A stretch of 61,105 nt of DNA from UMGS1052 sp045580005 (GTDB lineage Bacteria > Bacillota > Clostridia > Oscillospirales > CAG-382). The DNA lies in assembly GCA_045580005.1 (NCBI GenBank), contig JAZNMZ010000083.1, forward strand, positions 1 through 61,105, in the 5' to 3' direction. Under the pieces are notes generated by a model. The model saw only the letters and a list, made by a program, of their open reading frames with translations. It was not told the origin of the DNA and searched no databases. The position numbers and the translations under genes are program-made. Of this stretch, positions 8,293-16,898 are shown piece after piece. How positions within the stretch are numbered: position 1 is the first letter of the stretch; every line of letters starts with the position of its first letter.

Positions 8293-9411
8293 ATGAAAAA
8301 TTTTTTCAAAATCCTTCTGTCTTATCTGCCCCATGTTCTCACTTCGTCGCTTGCTGCACTCGTGCTTTTCTCTTATTCTACAGCATATCTTGACAGCGCA
8401 ATTATGCAAGACTTGCCTGTTTCCGCTCCGCAAAGCGCTGATGTATCGGCACCCGTATCGACCTCGGCTCAGTCAGCTGTGCTGCTTGACGCAAAAAGCG
8501 GCGAGATACTCTACAGTCACAACAAAGACGCCTGTCTGCCTATGGCAAGCACAACAAAAATAATGACAGCTCTTGTCGTTATCGAAAATTCGTCTCCCGA
8601 CGACATTGTAACAATATCAAGGGAAGCATCGCTTGTCGAGGGCTCATCCTGCTATCTCATGGAGGGCGAAAAAATCTCTGTAAAGGACCTGCTCTATGGT
8701 CTTATGCTAGAGTCAGGAAATGACGCGGCGCACGCACTCGCCGAGAGTGTTGGCGGCGATATAGAGGGCTTTGTGTTGATGATGAACGAGAAAGCTCAGA
8801 GCATGGGTCTTACACATACTCATTTTGACAATCCGCACGGACTTACCTCCGACAATCATTATACAACAGCCCATGAGCTATCGCTTATCACCTCGCAGGC
8901 TATGGAAAACGAGCTCTTCCGCACTCTTGTCGGCACAAATGTATATAAAACCGAGGAAACCGACAAAAGCGCAGGGCGTTATTTCTCAAATCACAACAGA
9001 CTCCTGCGGCAGTATAAATACTGCGTTGGTGTAAAAACAGGCTATACGCAGGCGGCAGGCAGATGCCTTGTCACCTGTGCCGAAAAGAACGGCAGCAGAG
9101 TTGTAGCCGTAACCCTGAACGACAGAGCAGACTGGAAAGACCACACCGCCCTGCTTGACTATGCGCTGAGTGGTTTCAAAACGGTGAGAGTTGCAGACAA
9201 GGGCGAAATATTCTTCTACACCGACACGGGAGAAAAATACACAAATCCTCAAAGCATATATCTCACACTTCCGTCCGACTTCGACGGCAAGCTCGGAATT
9301 GTGTGCAGCACCGACAAAAACACTCTCACGGTATCTGCCGAAAGCGAGGGTTATAAAAAAGAAAGAGTCTTCCCTCTTGACACAATAATTGTACCACATT
9401 TTTCCGAATAA
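8293..9411 (+). CDS. D-alanyl-D-alanine carboxypeptidase (PBP5/DacF type)
   Basis: 372 residues from the ATG at 8293. Trims the terminal D-Ala of peptidoglycan pentapeptides, outside the membrane. A hydrophobic N-terminal signal (LLSYLPHVLTSSLAALVLF) is followed by the three penicillin-binding motifs: SxxK as S86-T-T-K89, SxN as S141-G-N143, and KTG at 248-250. The C-terminal beta-rich domain after residue 300 fits peptidase S11. The frame continues 28 codons upstream without a good start, and the chosen start has only a weak RBS (GGTGTAAG), so it may be poorly translated. Diverges from rluB. Sporulation-specific use (DacF) is possible but not shown. Confidence 0.9.
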   Translation: MKNFFKILLSYLPHVLTSSLAALVLFSYSTAYLDSAIMQDLPVSAPQSADVSAPVSTSAQSAVLLDAKSGEILYSHNKDACLPMASTTKIMTALVVIENSSPDDIVTISREASLVEGSSCYLMEGEKISVKDLLYGLMLESGNDAAHALAESVGGDIEGFVLMMNEKAQSMGLTHTHFDNPHGLTSDNHYTTAHELSLITSQAMENELFRTLVGTNVYKTEETDKSAGRYFSNHNRLLRQYKYCVGVKTGYTQAAGRCLVTCAEKNGSRVVAVTLNDRADWKDHTALLDYALSGFKTVRVADKGEIFFYTDTGEKYTNPQSIYLTLPSDFDGKLGIVCSTDKNTLTVSAESEGYKKERVFPLDTIIVPHFSE

Positions 9412-9542
9412 TTCAACAGATACATAAAATATTCTTGCAGATTTGAATGTAAAAGATTTTCTCTTAAAATATTCATTATCTTCTGTTTTTGCGTGATTAT
9501 TCCTGTTTTTATGAAGTTTTATGAGATTTTTTTAAAAAAATC

Positions 9543-9571
9543 TTGCAATTTAAAAATCTTCGTGTTATACT
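9543..9571 (+). promoter_or_regulatory. Promoter of gdhA
   Basis: TTGCAA (9543-9548), 17-bp spacer, TATACT (9566-9571), 56 bp upstream of the start codon and inside an AT-rich intergenic stretch. Confidence 0.7.
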
Positions 9572-9626
9572 GAAATATATTTTTTTAATAAGCTTCAAAT
9601 TAGTATTATAAACGGAGGAAAAGAAA

Positions 9627-10973
9627 ATGTTTAAGTCAAGTTATCTCGCAGACATTTATGCTCAGGTCGAGAAAAGAAATGCAAACGAGCCCGAATTTCT
9701 CCAGGCTGTCAAAGAAGTTCTCGAATCATTTGAGCCTGTTGTTGAAAAGCGCCCCGACATTGTTAAGGCAGGCGTTATAGAGAGATTTGTAGAGCCCGAA
9801 CGCTTTATTATGTTCAGAGTAAGCTGGGTTGACGACAATGGCAAGGTTCAGGTTAACCGCGGCTACAGAGTACAGTTCAACTCTGCTATCGGCCCTTACA
9901 AGGGCGGTATCAGACTTCATCCCTCTGTTAACGCTTCTGTTATCAAGTTCCTCGGTTTTGAGCAGATACTTAAAAACAGCCTTACAGGTCTCCCTATGGG
10001 CGGCGGTAAGGGCGGATCCGACTTCGACCCCAAGGGCAAGAGCGACGGCGAAATTATGAGATTCTGCCAGAGCTTTATGACAGAGCTTGCAAAGCACATC
10101 GGTGCCGACACAGATGTCCCTGCAGGTGATATCGGCGTTGGTGCAAGAGAGATCGGATATATGTTCGGCCAGTACAAGCGTCTCGCAAACGAATATACAG
10201 GCGTTCTTACAGGCAAGGGTCTTCAGTACGGAGGCTCGCTTGCAAGGAAGGAAGCAACAGGCTTTGGTCTTTGTTACTTCACAAAAGAAATGCTTGCGGC
10301 AAACGGAACTAGCTTTGAGGGCAAAAAGGTTGTTATCTCAGGCTCGGGTAATGTTGCTATTTATGCCGCGCAGAAAGCTACAACTCTCGGCGGCAAGGTA
10401 ATCGCAATGTCCGACTCAAACGGCTATATCGTTGACGAAAACGGCATAAATCTTGATATCATCAAGAGAATCAAGGAAGTTGAAAGAAAGAGAATTTCCG
10501 AATATGTAAACGAAGTTCCGAGTGCAAAATATGTTGCAAACTGCAGAGAAATCTGGACAGTTAAGTGTGACATCGCGCTTCCCTGTGCAACTCAGAACGA
10601 GCTTGATCTTGACGGCGCAAAAGCTCTCGTTGCAAACGGCTGTATCGCAGTTGCAGAGGGTGCAAATATGCCCTCTACTCCCGAAGCAATCGCACACTTC
10701 CAGAGCAGCGGCGTGCTCTTTGGCCCTGCAAAGGCTTCAAACGCAGGCGGCGTTGCAACAAGCGGTCTTGAAATGTCACAGAACTCTCTGCGCCTTTCAT
10801 GGACATTTGAGGAGGTTGACGCAAGACTCCACGACATTATGGTGAATATTTACAAGAACGCATACAAGGCATCGGTTGATTACGGCTTCCCCGGAAATCT
10901 TGTTGTCGGTGCAAATATCGCCGGCTTTATCAAGGTTGCTGAAGCTATGGTGGCTCAGGGTGTTGCGTACTAA
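9627..10973 (+). CDS. gdhA: NADP-type glutamate dehydrogenase
   Basis: 448 residues, the usual size of hexameric NADP-dependent enzymes. Reversibly aminates 2-oxoglutarate with ammonium to form glutamate. The substrate-binding block GGGKGGSDFDPKGKSDGE and the catalytic-Asp block DVPAGDIGVGAREIGY are intact. The Rossmann region GSGNVAIYAAQKA with S in the coenzyme loop (SDSNG) is compatible with NADPH. C-terminal blocks AEGANMPSTPEA and GGVATSGLEMSQNS also match. RBS CGGAGG at optimal spacing. A single-gene unit with its own promoter and terminator. Confidence 0.96.
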   Translation: MFKSSYLADIYAQVEKRNANEPEFLQAVKEVLESFEPVVEKRPDIVKAGVIERFVEPERFIMFRVSWVDDNGKVQVNRGYRVQFNSAIGPYKGGIRLHPSVNASVIKFLGFEQILKNSLTGLPMGGGKGGSDFDPKGKSDGEIMRFCQSFMTELAKHIGADTDVPAGDIGVGAREIGYMFGQYKRLANEYTGVLTGKGLQYGGSLARKEATGFGLCYFTKEMLAANGTSFEGKKVVISGSGNVAIYAAQKATTLGGKVIAMSDSNGYIVDENGINLDIIKRIKEVERKRISEYVNEVPSAKYVANCREIWTVKCDIALPCATQNELDLDGAKALVANGCIAVAEGANMPSTPEAIAHFQSSGVLFGPAKASNAGGVATSGLEMSQNSLRLSWTFEEVDARLHDIMVNIYKNAYKASVDYGFPGNLVVGANIAGFIKVAEAMVAQGVAY

Positions 10974-10991
10974 TAAAATAGCGGTTTAATT

Positions 10992-11018
10992 GAGCACCCT
11001 TGAAGGGTGCTCTTTTTA
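10992..11018 (+). terminator. Intrinsic terminator of gdhA
   Basis: 8-bp stem GAGCACCC / GGGTGCTC (10992-10999 and 11005-11012) with a 5-nt loop and a T5 run. Confidence 0.9.
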
Positions 11019-11053
11019 ATTTTTAAAAATATATAAATTGTGTAAAAACACTG

Positions 11054-11082
11054 TTGACAAACAAGAAAACAGCGTGTATAAT
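11054..11082 (+). promoter_or_regulatory. Perfect-consensus promoter of the ROK/glycyl-radical operon
   Basis: TTGACA (11054-11059), 17-bp spacer, TATAAT (11077-11082). A promoter this strong in front of a catabolic operon implies tight repression, which fits the operator just downstream. Confidence 0.88.
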
Positions 11083-11085
11083 CTA

Positions 11086-11108
11086 CTTATTAAAATTGTT
11101 TTAATAAG
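11086..11108. promoter_or_regulatory. Palindromic operator, probable ROK repressor binding site
   Basis: Perfect 10-bp inverted repeat CTTATTAAAA-TTG-TTTTAATAAG beginning 3 bp after the -10 box, covering the expected transcription start. AT-rich palindromes of this kind are known targets of ROK/XylR/NagC repressors. Its position before the ROK gene implies autoregulation. No second copy was noticed elsewhere in the window. Confidence 0.75.
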
Positions 11109-11127
11109 TTGTTTAATGAGGGATCAA

Positions 11128-12312
11128 ATGAACAAAACTCAGGATGTAAAATCGATGAATATCTCGGCTGTTGTCCGTATCATTCAAAAGAACGGGCCTG
11201 TGTCAAAAAACAGCATTGCCTCCCAGCTCGGACTGACTATCATGACGGTCAACAACCTTGTAACCGAGCTTTGTAATGTTGGTATATGCTGTGAGAGCGG
11301 CAAATTTGTCTCAAACGGCGGCAGGAGAGCGGCACTTTATCAGCTGAAAGGCGACTACGGATATATTATCGGCGTTGATATGGCAAGGACTCATATAAGA
11401 GTAGCTCTTTTTGATATGAAGCTTAAAAAAATTTATGACAGAGCTCCTATTTCCTGTGACCTGTGCGATGTCGGAAACGCTATTAATCTTGTAAAGCGCG
11501 AAATAAAAGAAACAAAGGCGCTCCACAAAGGCAAGATTATTCTTGGCGTGGGTGTTGCAATTCCCGGAAGTGCCTCAAAGGTAGGTATCAATATTCCCGA
11601 ATTTCCTCAGTGGCGTTCTGTCGACCTTGCAGGCATTCTCAGCGAGAGTGTGAAGCTTCCTGTTTATGTCGACAATGACACAAACGCTCTTGCACTCTGT
11701 GCCAAGTGGAGCTATTCGACAGGCGGCTGCTCAGACTTTGTATTTATGACAACAGACGGCGGTATCGGCGCAGGCGTCGTGATAAACGACAGCATTTTTT
11801 ACGGTTCAAACAGCAACGGAAGCGAGATAGGCCACACGATACTCCATCCCGGCGGAAGAAAATGCAAATGCGGGCTTTGCGGCTGTGTTGAAACTTATGC
11901 CTGTGTTGACGAACGCATAAGCGAGATAGAAAAGGACGACGGCGCGCCCTGCGCAGATATTGACGAAGCGGTGGAAATGTACAAAAAGGGCAACAGCAAG
12001 GCAATCGAAATATTCGAAGAAGCGTCGCTGTATCTTGCTACAACCTTTATAAACACAGCAAAGCTTTACGACCCTGAGCTTATAATGTTTGAAAACAAAT
12101 GGTTAAGAGAGATTCCCTTATTATACGAGAAGATCCAGAATATCATTTACAGCTCGCTGACAAATCAGACAGCCATTTCGCAAAAGCCAAGGCTTTCGGT
12201 AGTGCTCAACCGCAAAAAAGAAATAACCGACTCGGCCGCGGCGGCAATTGTGTTTGAAAAGTTTATGCAGGAGCCGATGTGCGACGCCTTTTGCGACAGG
12301 ATAATAGTATGA
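11128..12312 (+). CDS. ROK-family transcriptional repressor
   Basis: 394 residues from the ATG at 11128, chosen because GAGGG lies 5 nt upstream; an earlier in-frame ATG at 11116 is possible. The N-terminal winged helix (about residues 8-65, IQKNGPVSKNSIASQLGLT) binds DNA. The ROK sugar-kinase-like body has GVDMA, VDNDTNALAL, and the zinc motif C246-K-C248-G-L-C251-G-C253-V-E. This is the NagC/XylR/Mlc arrangement of repressors induced by a sugar. It overlaps the next gene by 4 nt (ATGA) and its promoter carries a palindrome, so it most likely represses its own operon until a sugar or sugar-derived inducer binds. Confidence 0.88.
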   Translation: MNKTQDVKSMNISAVVRIIQKNGPVSKNSIASQLGLTIMTVNNLVTELCNVGICCESGKFVSNGGRRAALYQLKGDYGYIIGVDMARTHIRVALFDMKLKKIYDRAPISCDLCDVGNAINLVKREIKETKALHKGKIILGVGVAIPGSASKVGINIPEFPQWRSVDLAGILSESVKLPVYVDNDTNALALCAKWSYSTGGCSDFVFMTTDGGIGAGVVINDSIFYGSNSNGSEIGHTILHPGGRKCKCGLCGCVETYACVDERISEIEKDDGAPCADIDEAVEMYKKGNSKAIEIFEEASLYLATTFINTAKLYDPELIMFENKWLREIPLLYEKIQNIIYSSLTNQTAISQKPRLSVVLNRKKEITDSAAAAIVFEKFMQEPMCDAFCDRIIV

Positions 12313-13040
12313 AGAATATAATACGATATTTTCAAAAAGGCTTCAATTACTGTCAGGACGGTCCCGGAAACAGGCTTGTATACCATCTGCAGGGCTGCAA
12401 CCTGCTCTGCCCATGGTGCTCAAATCCCGAGGGAATGAATATAAATTCATCCTGCCAAAGCGCAACGGTTGACGAGATATACGACGAGATAATCCGCTCA
12501 AAGGCAATGTTCTTTGACGGAGGCGGAGTTACCTTTTCGGGCGGAGAGCCGAGTATGCAGAAGGACGCTCTGCTTGAGCTGTTTAAAAGATTAAAAGAAG
12601 CAGGCATCACTACAGCAATAGAAACAAACTCGACTGTTCCGCAGCTTGCGGAGCTTCTCCCGTATCTCGATTTTCCCATGCTCGATTTCAAGCACTGCGA
12701 CAAAGATAAATTTCGCGCAATAACAGGCGGGAATATTGAAATTGTATTTAAAAATTTGCGCAGAGCAGCAGAGCTATGCCCCGCTCTTGCAGTGAGGATA
12801 CCGCTTATCGGACATTTCAATAACGACATTGAAACTGCGCACAAAATGGCAAAGTTCCTGTCGGAAATAAATTACGATGGTCTTACGGTAGAGATACTGC
12901 CCTATCACGAGTACGGCAAGGAAAAATGGCGAAAGCTCGGTCTTGAATACAAAATGCACGACGCTAAAATCTCAAGGGAAAACCTTAAAGAGATTACAGA
13001 AATATTTAAGTCTGAAAATCTTAAGCTTATAAATACATAG
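12309..13040 (+). CDS. Glycyl-radical enzyme activating protein (radical SAM, PflA type)
   Basis: 243 residues. The radical-SAM cluster motif C30-x3-C34-x2-C37 (CNLLCPWC) is near the N-terminus and GGEP (FSGGEPSMQ) at about 77-83. Uses SAM and a [4Fe-4S] cluster to abstract hydrogen from the target glycine of its partner enzyme. It lacks the extra ferredoxin-like insert found in many dehydratase activases, so it is built like the short PFL activase. Starts at the ATGA overlapping the ROK stop codon; the alternative upstream frame is inside the ROK gene. The partner is the glycyl radical enzyme 24 nt downstream. Confidence 0.9.
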   Translation: MKNIIRYFQKGFNYCQDGPGNRLVYHLQGCNLLCPWCSNPEGMNINSSCQSATVDEIYDEIIRSKAMFFDGGGVTFSGGEPSMQKDALLELFKRLKEAGITTAIETNSTVPQLAELLPYLDFPMLDFKHCDKDKFRAITGGNIEIVFKNLRRAAELCPALAVRIPLIGHFNNDIETAHKMAKFLSEINYDGLTVEILPYHEYGKEKWRKLGLEYKMHDAKISRENLKEITEIFKSENLKLINT

Positions 13041-13064
13041 CCTTTATATAAAAGGAGAAAAGTC

Positions 13065-15422
13065 ATGAAAAACTACGAAAAGACAACACAGATGGCAAAA
13101 GACCTTTTCCGCGAGGAAAGAGCAATTATGCGCCTTGATGGCTGGTTCATTGCGCGCGAGGCGGTTATGAAAACAGCCGAAAAGTACAAAAATCTTTCCG
13201 AGGAGCTCAGATGTGCGCATGAGCTGTGCGAAATTGTTGAAGCGCTCCCTTTGTCGGTCAGCAAAAACGCGATATTTGCAGGTACACAGAGAGATGCCTT
13301 CGCAAGAAGCTATGCCCTAATCAATCCCTCTTTCAGGGTTGAAACTTTCAGCGGCTACTGCGACCCGACAGCCGTTTACGGTGACATTGAGCCTAATGAC
13401 GAGTTCACAAAAGAGCGTATTGAGGCCGTGCGCAGCTACACCAAGAGCACAGACTATGTAAAGACTCTTGCCGACGCATACGAAAAGGCAGAAGAATTTA
13501 CGGGCGAGGTTGCCTTTTTTACCGAGCAGGTAACGGGACATCTCATTCCCGACCTCCGTCCTGCACTAAAGTACGGCGTTGACAAGCTGATTTGTGACAT
13601 TGACGCAAGAATGGCAGAAGAAAAAGACACAGAAAAGAAAGAAAACTATGAAGCAATGAAGCTCTCGCTCGGCTGTGCAAAGAGAATTGCCCAAAGATAC
13701 GCCGAAATAGTAAAGGAACAGCTTGACTCGGCAGACAAAGATGACAAGCCAAGACTTGAAAAGCTCTACTCGGCTATCAGCAAGGTTCCTGCCAAGGGAG
13801 CAGAAAATCTCTATGAAGCAATCCAGAGTTTCATTATTCTCTGGCAGATTATGTGTATCGAGCAGGCTCCAAATCCGTTTGCTTTCTCTGTCGGTAACGC
13901 TGACAGAATTTTTGAGCCATACAGAGCTATGGAGGATCTGTCGCGCGAGGAGACAGCGGCACTTCTGAAGCATCTTCTCGTATTCTTCAATGTTGCAGAC
14001 AGAAGCTGGGCTATCTCACAAAATCTCATTGTAGGCGGTATGGACGAAAAGGGCAACGACCTTACAAATCCCACTACATACGCGCTTCTTGACGCATATT
14101 TTGATATGAATCTTCCCCAGCCTATCCTCTCTGTAAAAATGCATAAGGGCACTCCCGATAAGCTCCATGCGGAGCTCGGCAGATTCTTCTTCTCGCCCGG
14201 CGTGCTCACTCCATCTCTCTTTAATGACGAATCTGTATTCGCCAATTTAAGGGACAGCGGCGTTGCCGAAGAGGATCTTGCAGACTATTCTGTTGCAGGC
14301 TGTCAGGAGCCTCTTATCATGGGCAAGGACAACGGCAACACAACAAACAGCTGGCTTAATATGGCAAAAATCCTTGAGCTCACGCTCACAGGCGGTTACT
14401 CGACAATCACAGGCAAGAAGATTGGCGATATTCCTAGCTATGATGCCGAATATACACTTAAGAACATCCGCACTCTTTTTGCAAAGAATCTTGAGTATTA
14501 TGTTGACAAGATGATAGAAACCGCAAACAACTGCAGCAAGGCAGTATCTCATCTGAGAGTGCCTTTCCTGTCTGCATTTATGGGCGGTATCGAGAGCGGA
14601 TATGACACAAGAGACACTTCTCATCAGGGTACAAAGTACAACGGAAGCGGATGTCTTATCCATGGTGTTTCGGTTGTTGCAGACTCTATCGAGGCTATCG
14701 AGTGTCTTGTGCAGGATAGACCCGAGGATGCCGAAAACCTTATCGAGGCAATAAAGTGCAACTTTGAGCGATACGGTGAGCTCCACGAGTATCTGCGCTC
14801 ATGCCCCAAGTTCGGTAACAATATTGTGCGCGTTGACGATACAGCTGTTTGGGTTGCAGAGCTTTCTGCAAATATGGTAGCAAGCAAGAGGAACTATCTC
14901 GGCAATCCTTTCAGAGCCGACTTTGCAAGTCCGTCTACTCACCTTACATACGGCTACTGGGTGGGCGCTACTCCCGACGGCAGAAAATCAAGAGATATGC
15001 TCAACTACGGTGTCGACCCGCTCTACGGTGAAGCTACACAGGGTATGGGCTTCAGAATGCTCTCCAATATGAAGCTTCCTTTTCATCTTTTCAAGGGCGG
15101 ATACGCTTCTCACTTCGGTATCGACCCCAAGTATTTCAAAAAGCAGGACTTTGAAGGCAAAGGGCTTGAGTTCAGGGACAAGATTGTAACCCCCCTGTTC
15201 TTTAACCCCGAGTGCAAAGGCGTTGCACCTTTTTATCTGTATGTAAATGTTGCAACGGCTGATGTACTCCGCAAGGTGCTTGCAAACCCCAAGAAGTATG
15301 CTCCGTCGGGCGTATATATCATGAGAATACACGGAACATTTGTAAACTTCCTTGACCTTTCGCCTGCAATCCAGCAGGACATCATTACCCGTCTTGACCC
15401 TGCGTCAACCGCCGTATGCTGA
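13065..15422 (+). CDS. Glycyl radical enzyme of unassigned class with atypical radical loop
   Basis: 785 residues, the size of pyruvate formate-lyase/diol dehydratase-type enzymes. The active-site Cys is C413 in AGCQEP, with a Glu two residues on (E415). That GC-x-E-P form is shared with glycerol, choline and hydroxyproline glycyl-radical enzymes; PFL itself has CC. The radical-bearing Gly is G757 in MRIHGTFVNFLDL, 28 residues from the C-terminus. Known enzymes usually read RV-x-G-Y/F/W-x at this loop; here the residue after Gly is Thr. RBS AAAAGGAGAAAAG, 24 nt after the activase gene. Substrate is unknown. The neighbouring ROK regulator and FGGY kinase suggest a sugar, sugar acid or polyol substrate. 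Confidence 0.88.
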   Translation: MKNYEKTTQMAKDLFREERAIMRLDGWFIAREAVMKTAEKYKNLSEELRCAHELCEIVEALPLSVSKNAIFAGTQRDAFARSYALINPSFRVETFSGYCDPTAVYGDIEPNDEFTKERIEAVRSYTKSTDYVKTLADAYEKAEEFTGEVAFFTEQVTGHLIPDLRPALKYGVDKLICDIDARMAEEKDTEKKENYEAMKLSLGCAKRIAQRYAEIVKEQLDSADKDDKPRLEKLYSAISKVPAKGAENLYEAIQSFIILWQIMCIEQAPNPFAFSVGNADRIFEPYRAMEDLSREETAALLKHLLVFFNVADRSWAISQNLIVGGMDEKGNDLTNPTTYALLDAYFDMNLPQPILSVKMHKGTPDKLHAELGRFFFSPGVLTPSLFNDESVFANLRDSGVAEEDLADYSVAGCQEPLIMGKDNGNTTNSWLNMAKILELTLTGGYSTITGKKIGDIPSYDAEYTLKNIRTLFAKNLEYYVDKMIETANNCSKAVSHLRVPFLSAFMGGIESGYDTRDTSHQGTKYNGSGCLIHGVSVVADSIEAIECLVQDRPEDAENLIEAIKCNFERYGELHEYLRSCPKFGNNIVRVDDTAVWVAELSANMVASKRNYLGNPFRADFASPSTHLTYGYWVGATPDGRKSRDMLNYGVDPLYGEATQGMGFRMLSNMKLPFHLFKGGYASHFGIDPKYFKKQDFEGKGLEFRDKIVTPLFFNPECKGVAPFYLYVNVATADVLRKVLANPKKYAPSGVYIMRIHGTFVNFLDLSPAIQQDIITRLDPASTAVC

Positions 15423-15432
15423 GGAGAAAAGC

Positions 15433-16731
15433 ATGAAAAGAATCGGAATTGACATCGGCACAACCACTATCTGCGGCGCTGTCGTTGATGTTGAAAACAA
15501 AATGTTTATAGAATCTGTAACAAAGTCAAATGGTACATTTATTGATACGGGAAACGACTGGGAAAAGATTCAGGACCCGGATATCATTATAAAAACAGCC
15601 ACCGATATCATAGACGAGCTGCTCTCGCGTCATCCCGATACAGCCTCAATCGGTATATCGGGACAGATGCACGGTATTGTGTATGTAAATGCCGATGGTG
15701 CTCCTGTCAGCAACCTTTATATCTGGCAGGACGGAAGAGGCGAGCGCGAGTATCGCGACGGAGAAAGCTATGTTTCGTACATTACAAGAGTAACCGGCAA
15801 AAAAGTCGCGACAGGCTATGGTCTTGTAACACATTTTTACAACCTTAAAAACTCGCTTGTCCCGACAGGTGCAAGCAAGCTCTGCACAATTCATGACCTT
15901 TTTGCCATGACCCTATGCAAAAACAGCGAGCCTGTCGTACACACAAGCAATGCGGCAAGTCTTGGGCTTTTTGACCTTGAAAATCTCGTATTTGATAATA
16001 CGGCTGTCGAAAAGCTCGGCATTGACAAGTCGGTACTTCCCAGGGTGGAAAAAGACTTCAGGTTTATAGGCAGCTACAGGAATATCCCTGTCTGCACCGC
16101 AATAGGCGACAATCAGGCAGCCTTCTTGGGCTCTCTTGCAAACAAAGACGAATGTCTGCTTGTAAACATAGGTACAGGCAGCCAGATTTCAGTAATGTGC
16201 GACGGCTACACGGATGTGTGCGGCTCGGTTGAGTTAAGGCCTCTGTACGGCGACAAGTACATACTTGTAGGCAGCTCGCTGAGCGGCGGCAGAGCTTATG
16301 CGCTGCTTGAGGGCTTCTTCCGCTCTGTTGCAAACCTTACAGGCAACACTGTCGAGAGTATGTACAAATATATGGACGAATGTGCCGACAACACTGACGA
16401 GGAATGCACGCTCGTCGTTTCCACCCTCTTTGACGGCACAAGAGAAAACCCTGCAACAAGAGGCTCTATATCCAATATTGGCGTATCAAACTTTACGCCG
16501 TATCAGATGATGGCAGGCTTCTGCAAGGGCATCTCGCGCGAGCTTTATGAGATGTATTGTCAGATGAAGACATCTCCCAAAACAAGACTTATCGGCTCGG
16601 GCAACGGCATACGCAAAAACAATCTTCTCAAAAAGTCTGTTCTTGCAGATTTCGGTCTTATGCCCGAAATTCCCCACTACAAGGAAGAGGCTTCCTGCGG
16701 TGCTGCCATCTCAAGTTCGATGGCGGTGTGA
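15433..16731 (+). CDS. FGGY-family carbohydrate kinase (sedoheptulokinase-like)
   Basis: 432 residues. Start at 15433 behind GAGGAG; an upstream frame extension lies inside the previous gene. N-terminal phosphate-binding DIGTTT is followed by GISGQMHGIVY and IWQDGRG, hallmarks of FGGY kinases, with a second nucleotide-binding region IGTGSQISVM and a C-terminal IGSGNG motif. Overall it most resembles the heptulose/xylulose side of the family as I recall it, but substrate residues cannot be assigned. It is last in the operon, 10 nt after the glycyl radical enzyme. It would phosphorylate the substrate or product of that enzyme; order of steps unknown. Confidence 0.83.
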   Translation: MKRIGIDIGTTTICGAVVDVENKMFIESVTKSNGTFIDTGNDWEKIQDPDIIIKTATDIIDELLSRHPDTASIGISGQMHGIVYVNADGAPVSNLYIWQDGRGEREYRDGESYVSYITRVTGKKVATGYGLVTHFYNLKNSLVPTGASKLCTIHDLFAMTLCKNSEPVVHTSNAASLGLFDLENLVFDNTAVEKLGIDKSVLPRVEKDFRFIGSYRNIPVCTAIGDNQAAFLGSLANKDECLLVNIGTGSQISVMCDGYTDVCGSVELRPLYGDKYILVGSSLSGGRAYALLEGFFRSVANLTGNTVESMYKYMDECADNTDEECTLVVSTLFDGTRENPATRGSISNIGVSNFTPYQMMAGFCKGISRELYEMYCQMKTSPKTRLIGSGNGIRKNNLLKKSVLADFGLMPEIPHYKEEASCGAAISSSMAV

Positions 16732-16752
16732 ATAATATTCACAAATAAATTC

Positions 16753-16780
16753 AAGAACGCCTACGGGCGTTCTTTTTTTA
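16753..16780 (+). terminator. Intrinsic terminator of the ROK/glycyl-radical operon
   Basis: 9-bp stem AAGAACGCC / GGCGTTCTT (16753-16761 and 16766-16774) with a 4-nt loop and T run. Confidence 0.88.
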
Positions 16781-16823
16781 TCAAAAAAAGGGGGTTTTTT
16801 ACCCGTTTTTTGTTCTTCGGCAC

Positions 16824-16852
16824 TTGACAACAATTCGAGCGAATGATATACT
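16824..16852 (+). promoter_or_regulatory. Promoter of the pyrimidine operon
   Basis: TTGACA (16824-16829), 17-bp spacer, TATACT (16847-16852). The leader to the pyrC start at 16899 is only about 40 nt, too short for a PyrR-type attenuator, and none is visible. Confidence 0.8.
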
Positions 16853-16898
16853 ATTATGGAAGCAAAAGCATAAATGAGTTGGCAGAAAGGATATTGCA

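Noticed and set aside
12279..12308. Start of the activase upstream of 12309
   Set aside because: It would lie within the ROK gene; the ATGA overlap is the usual coupled start.
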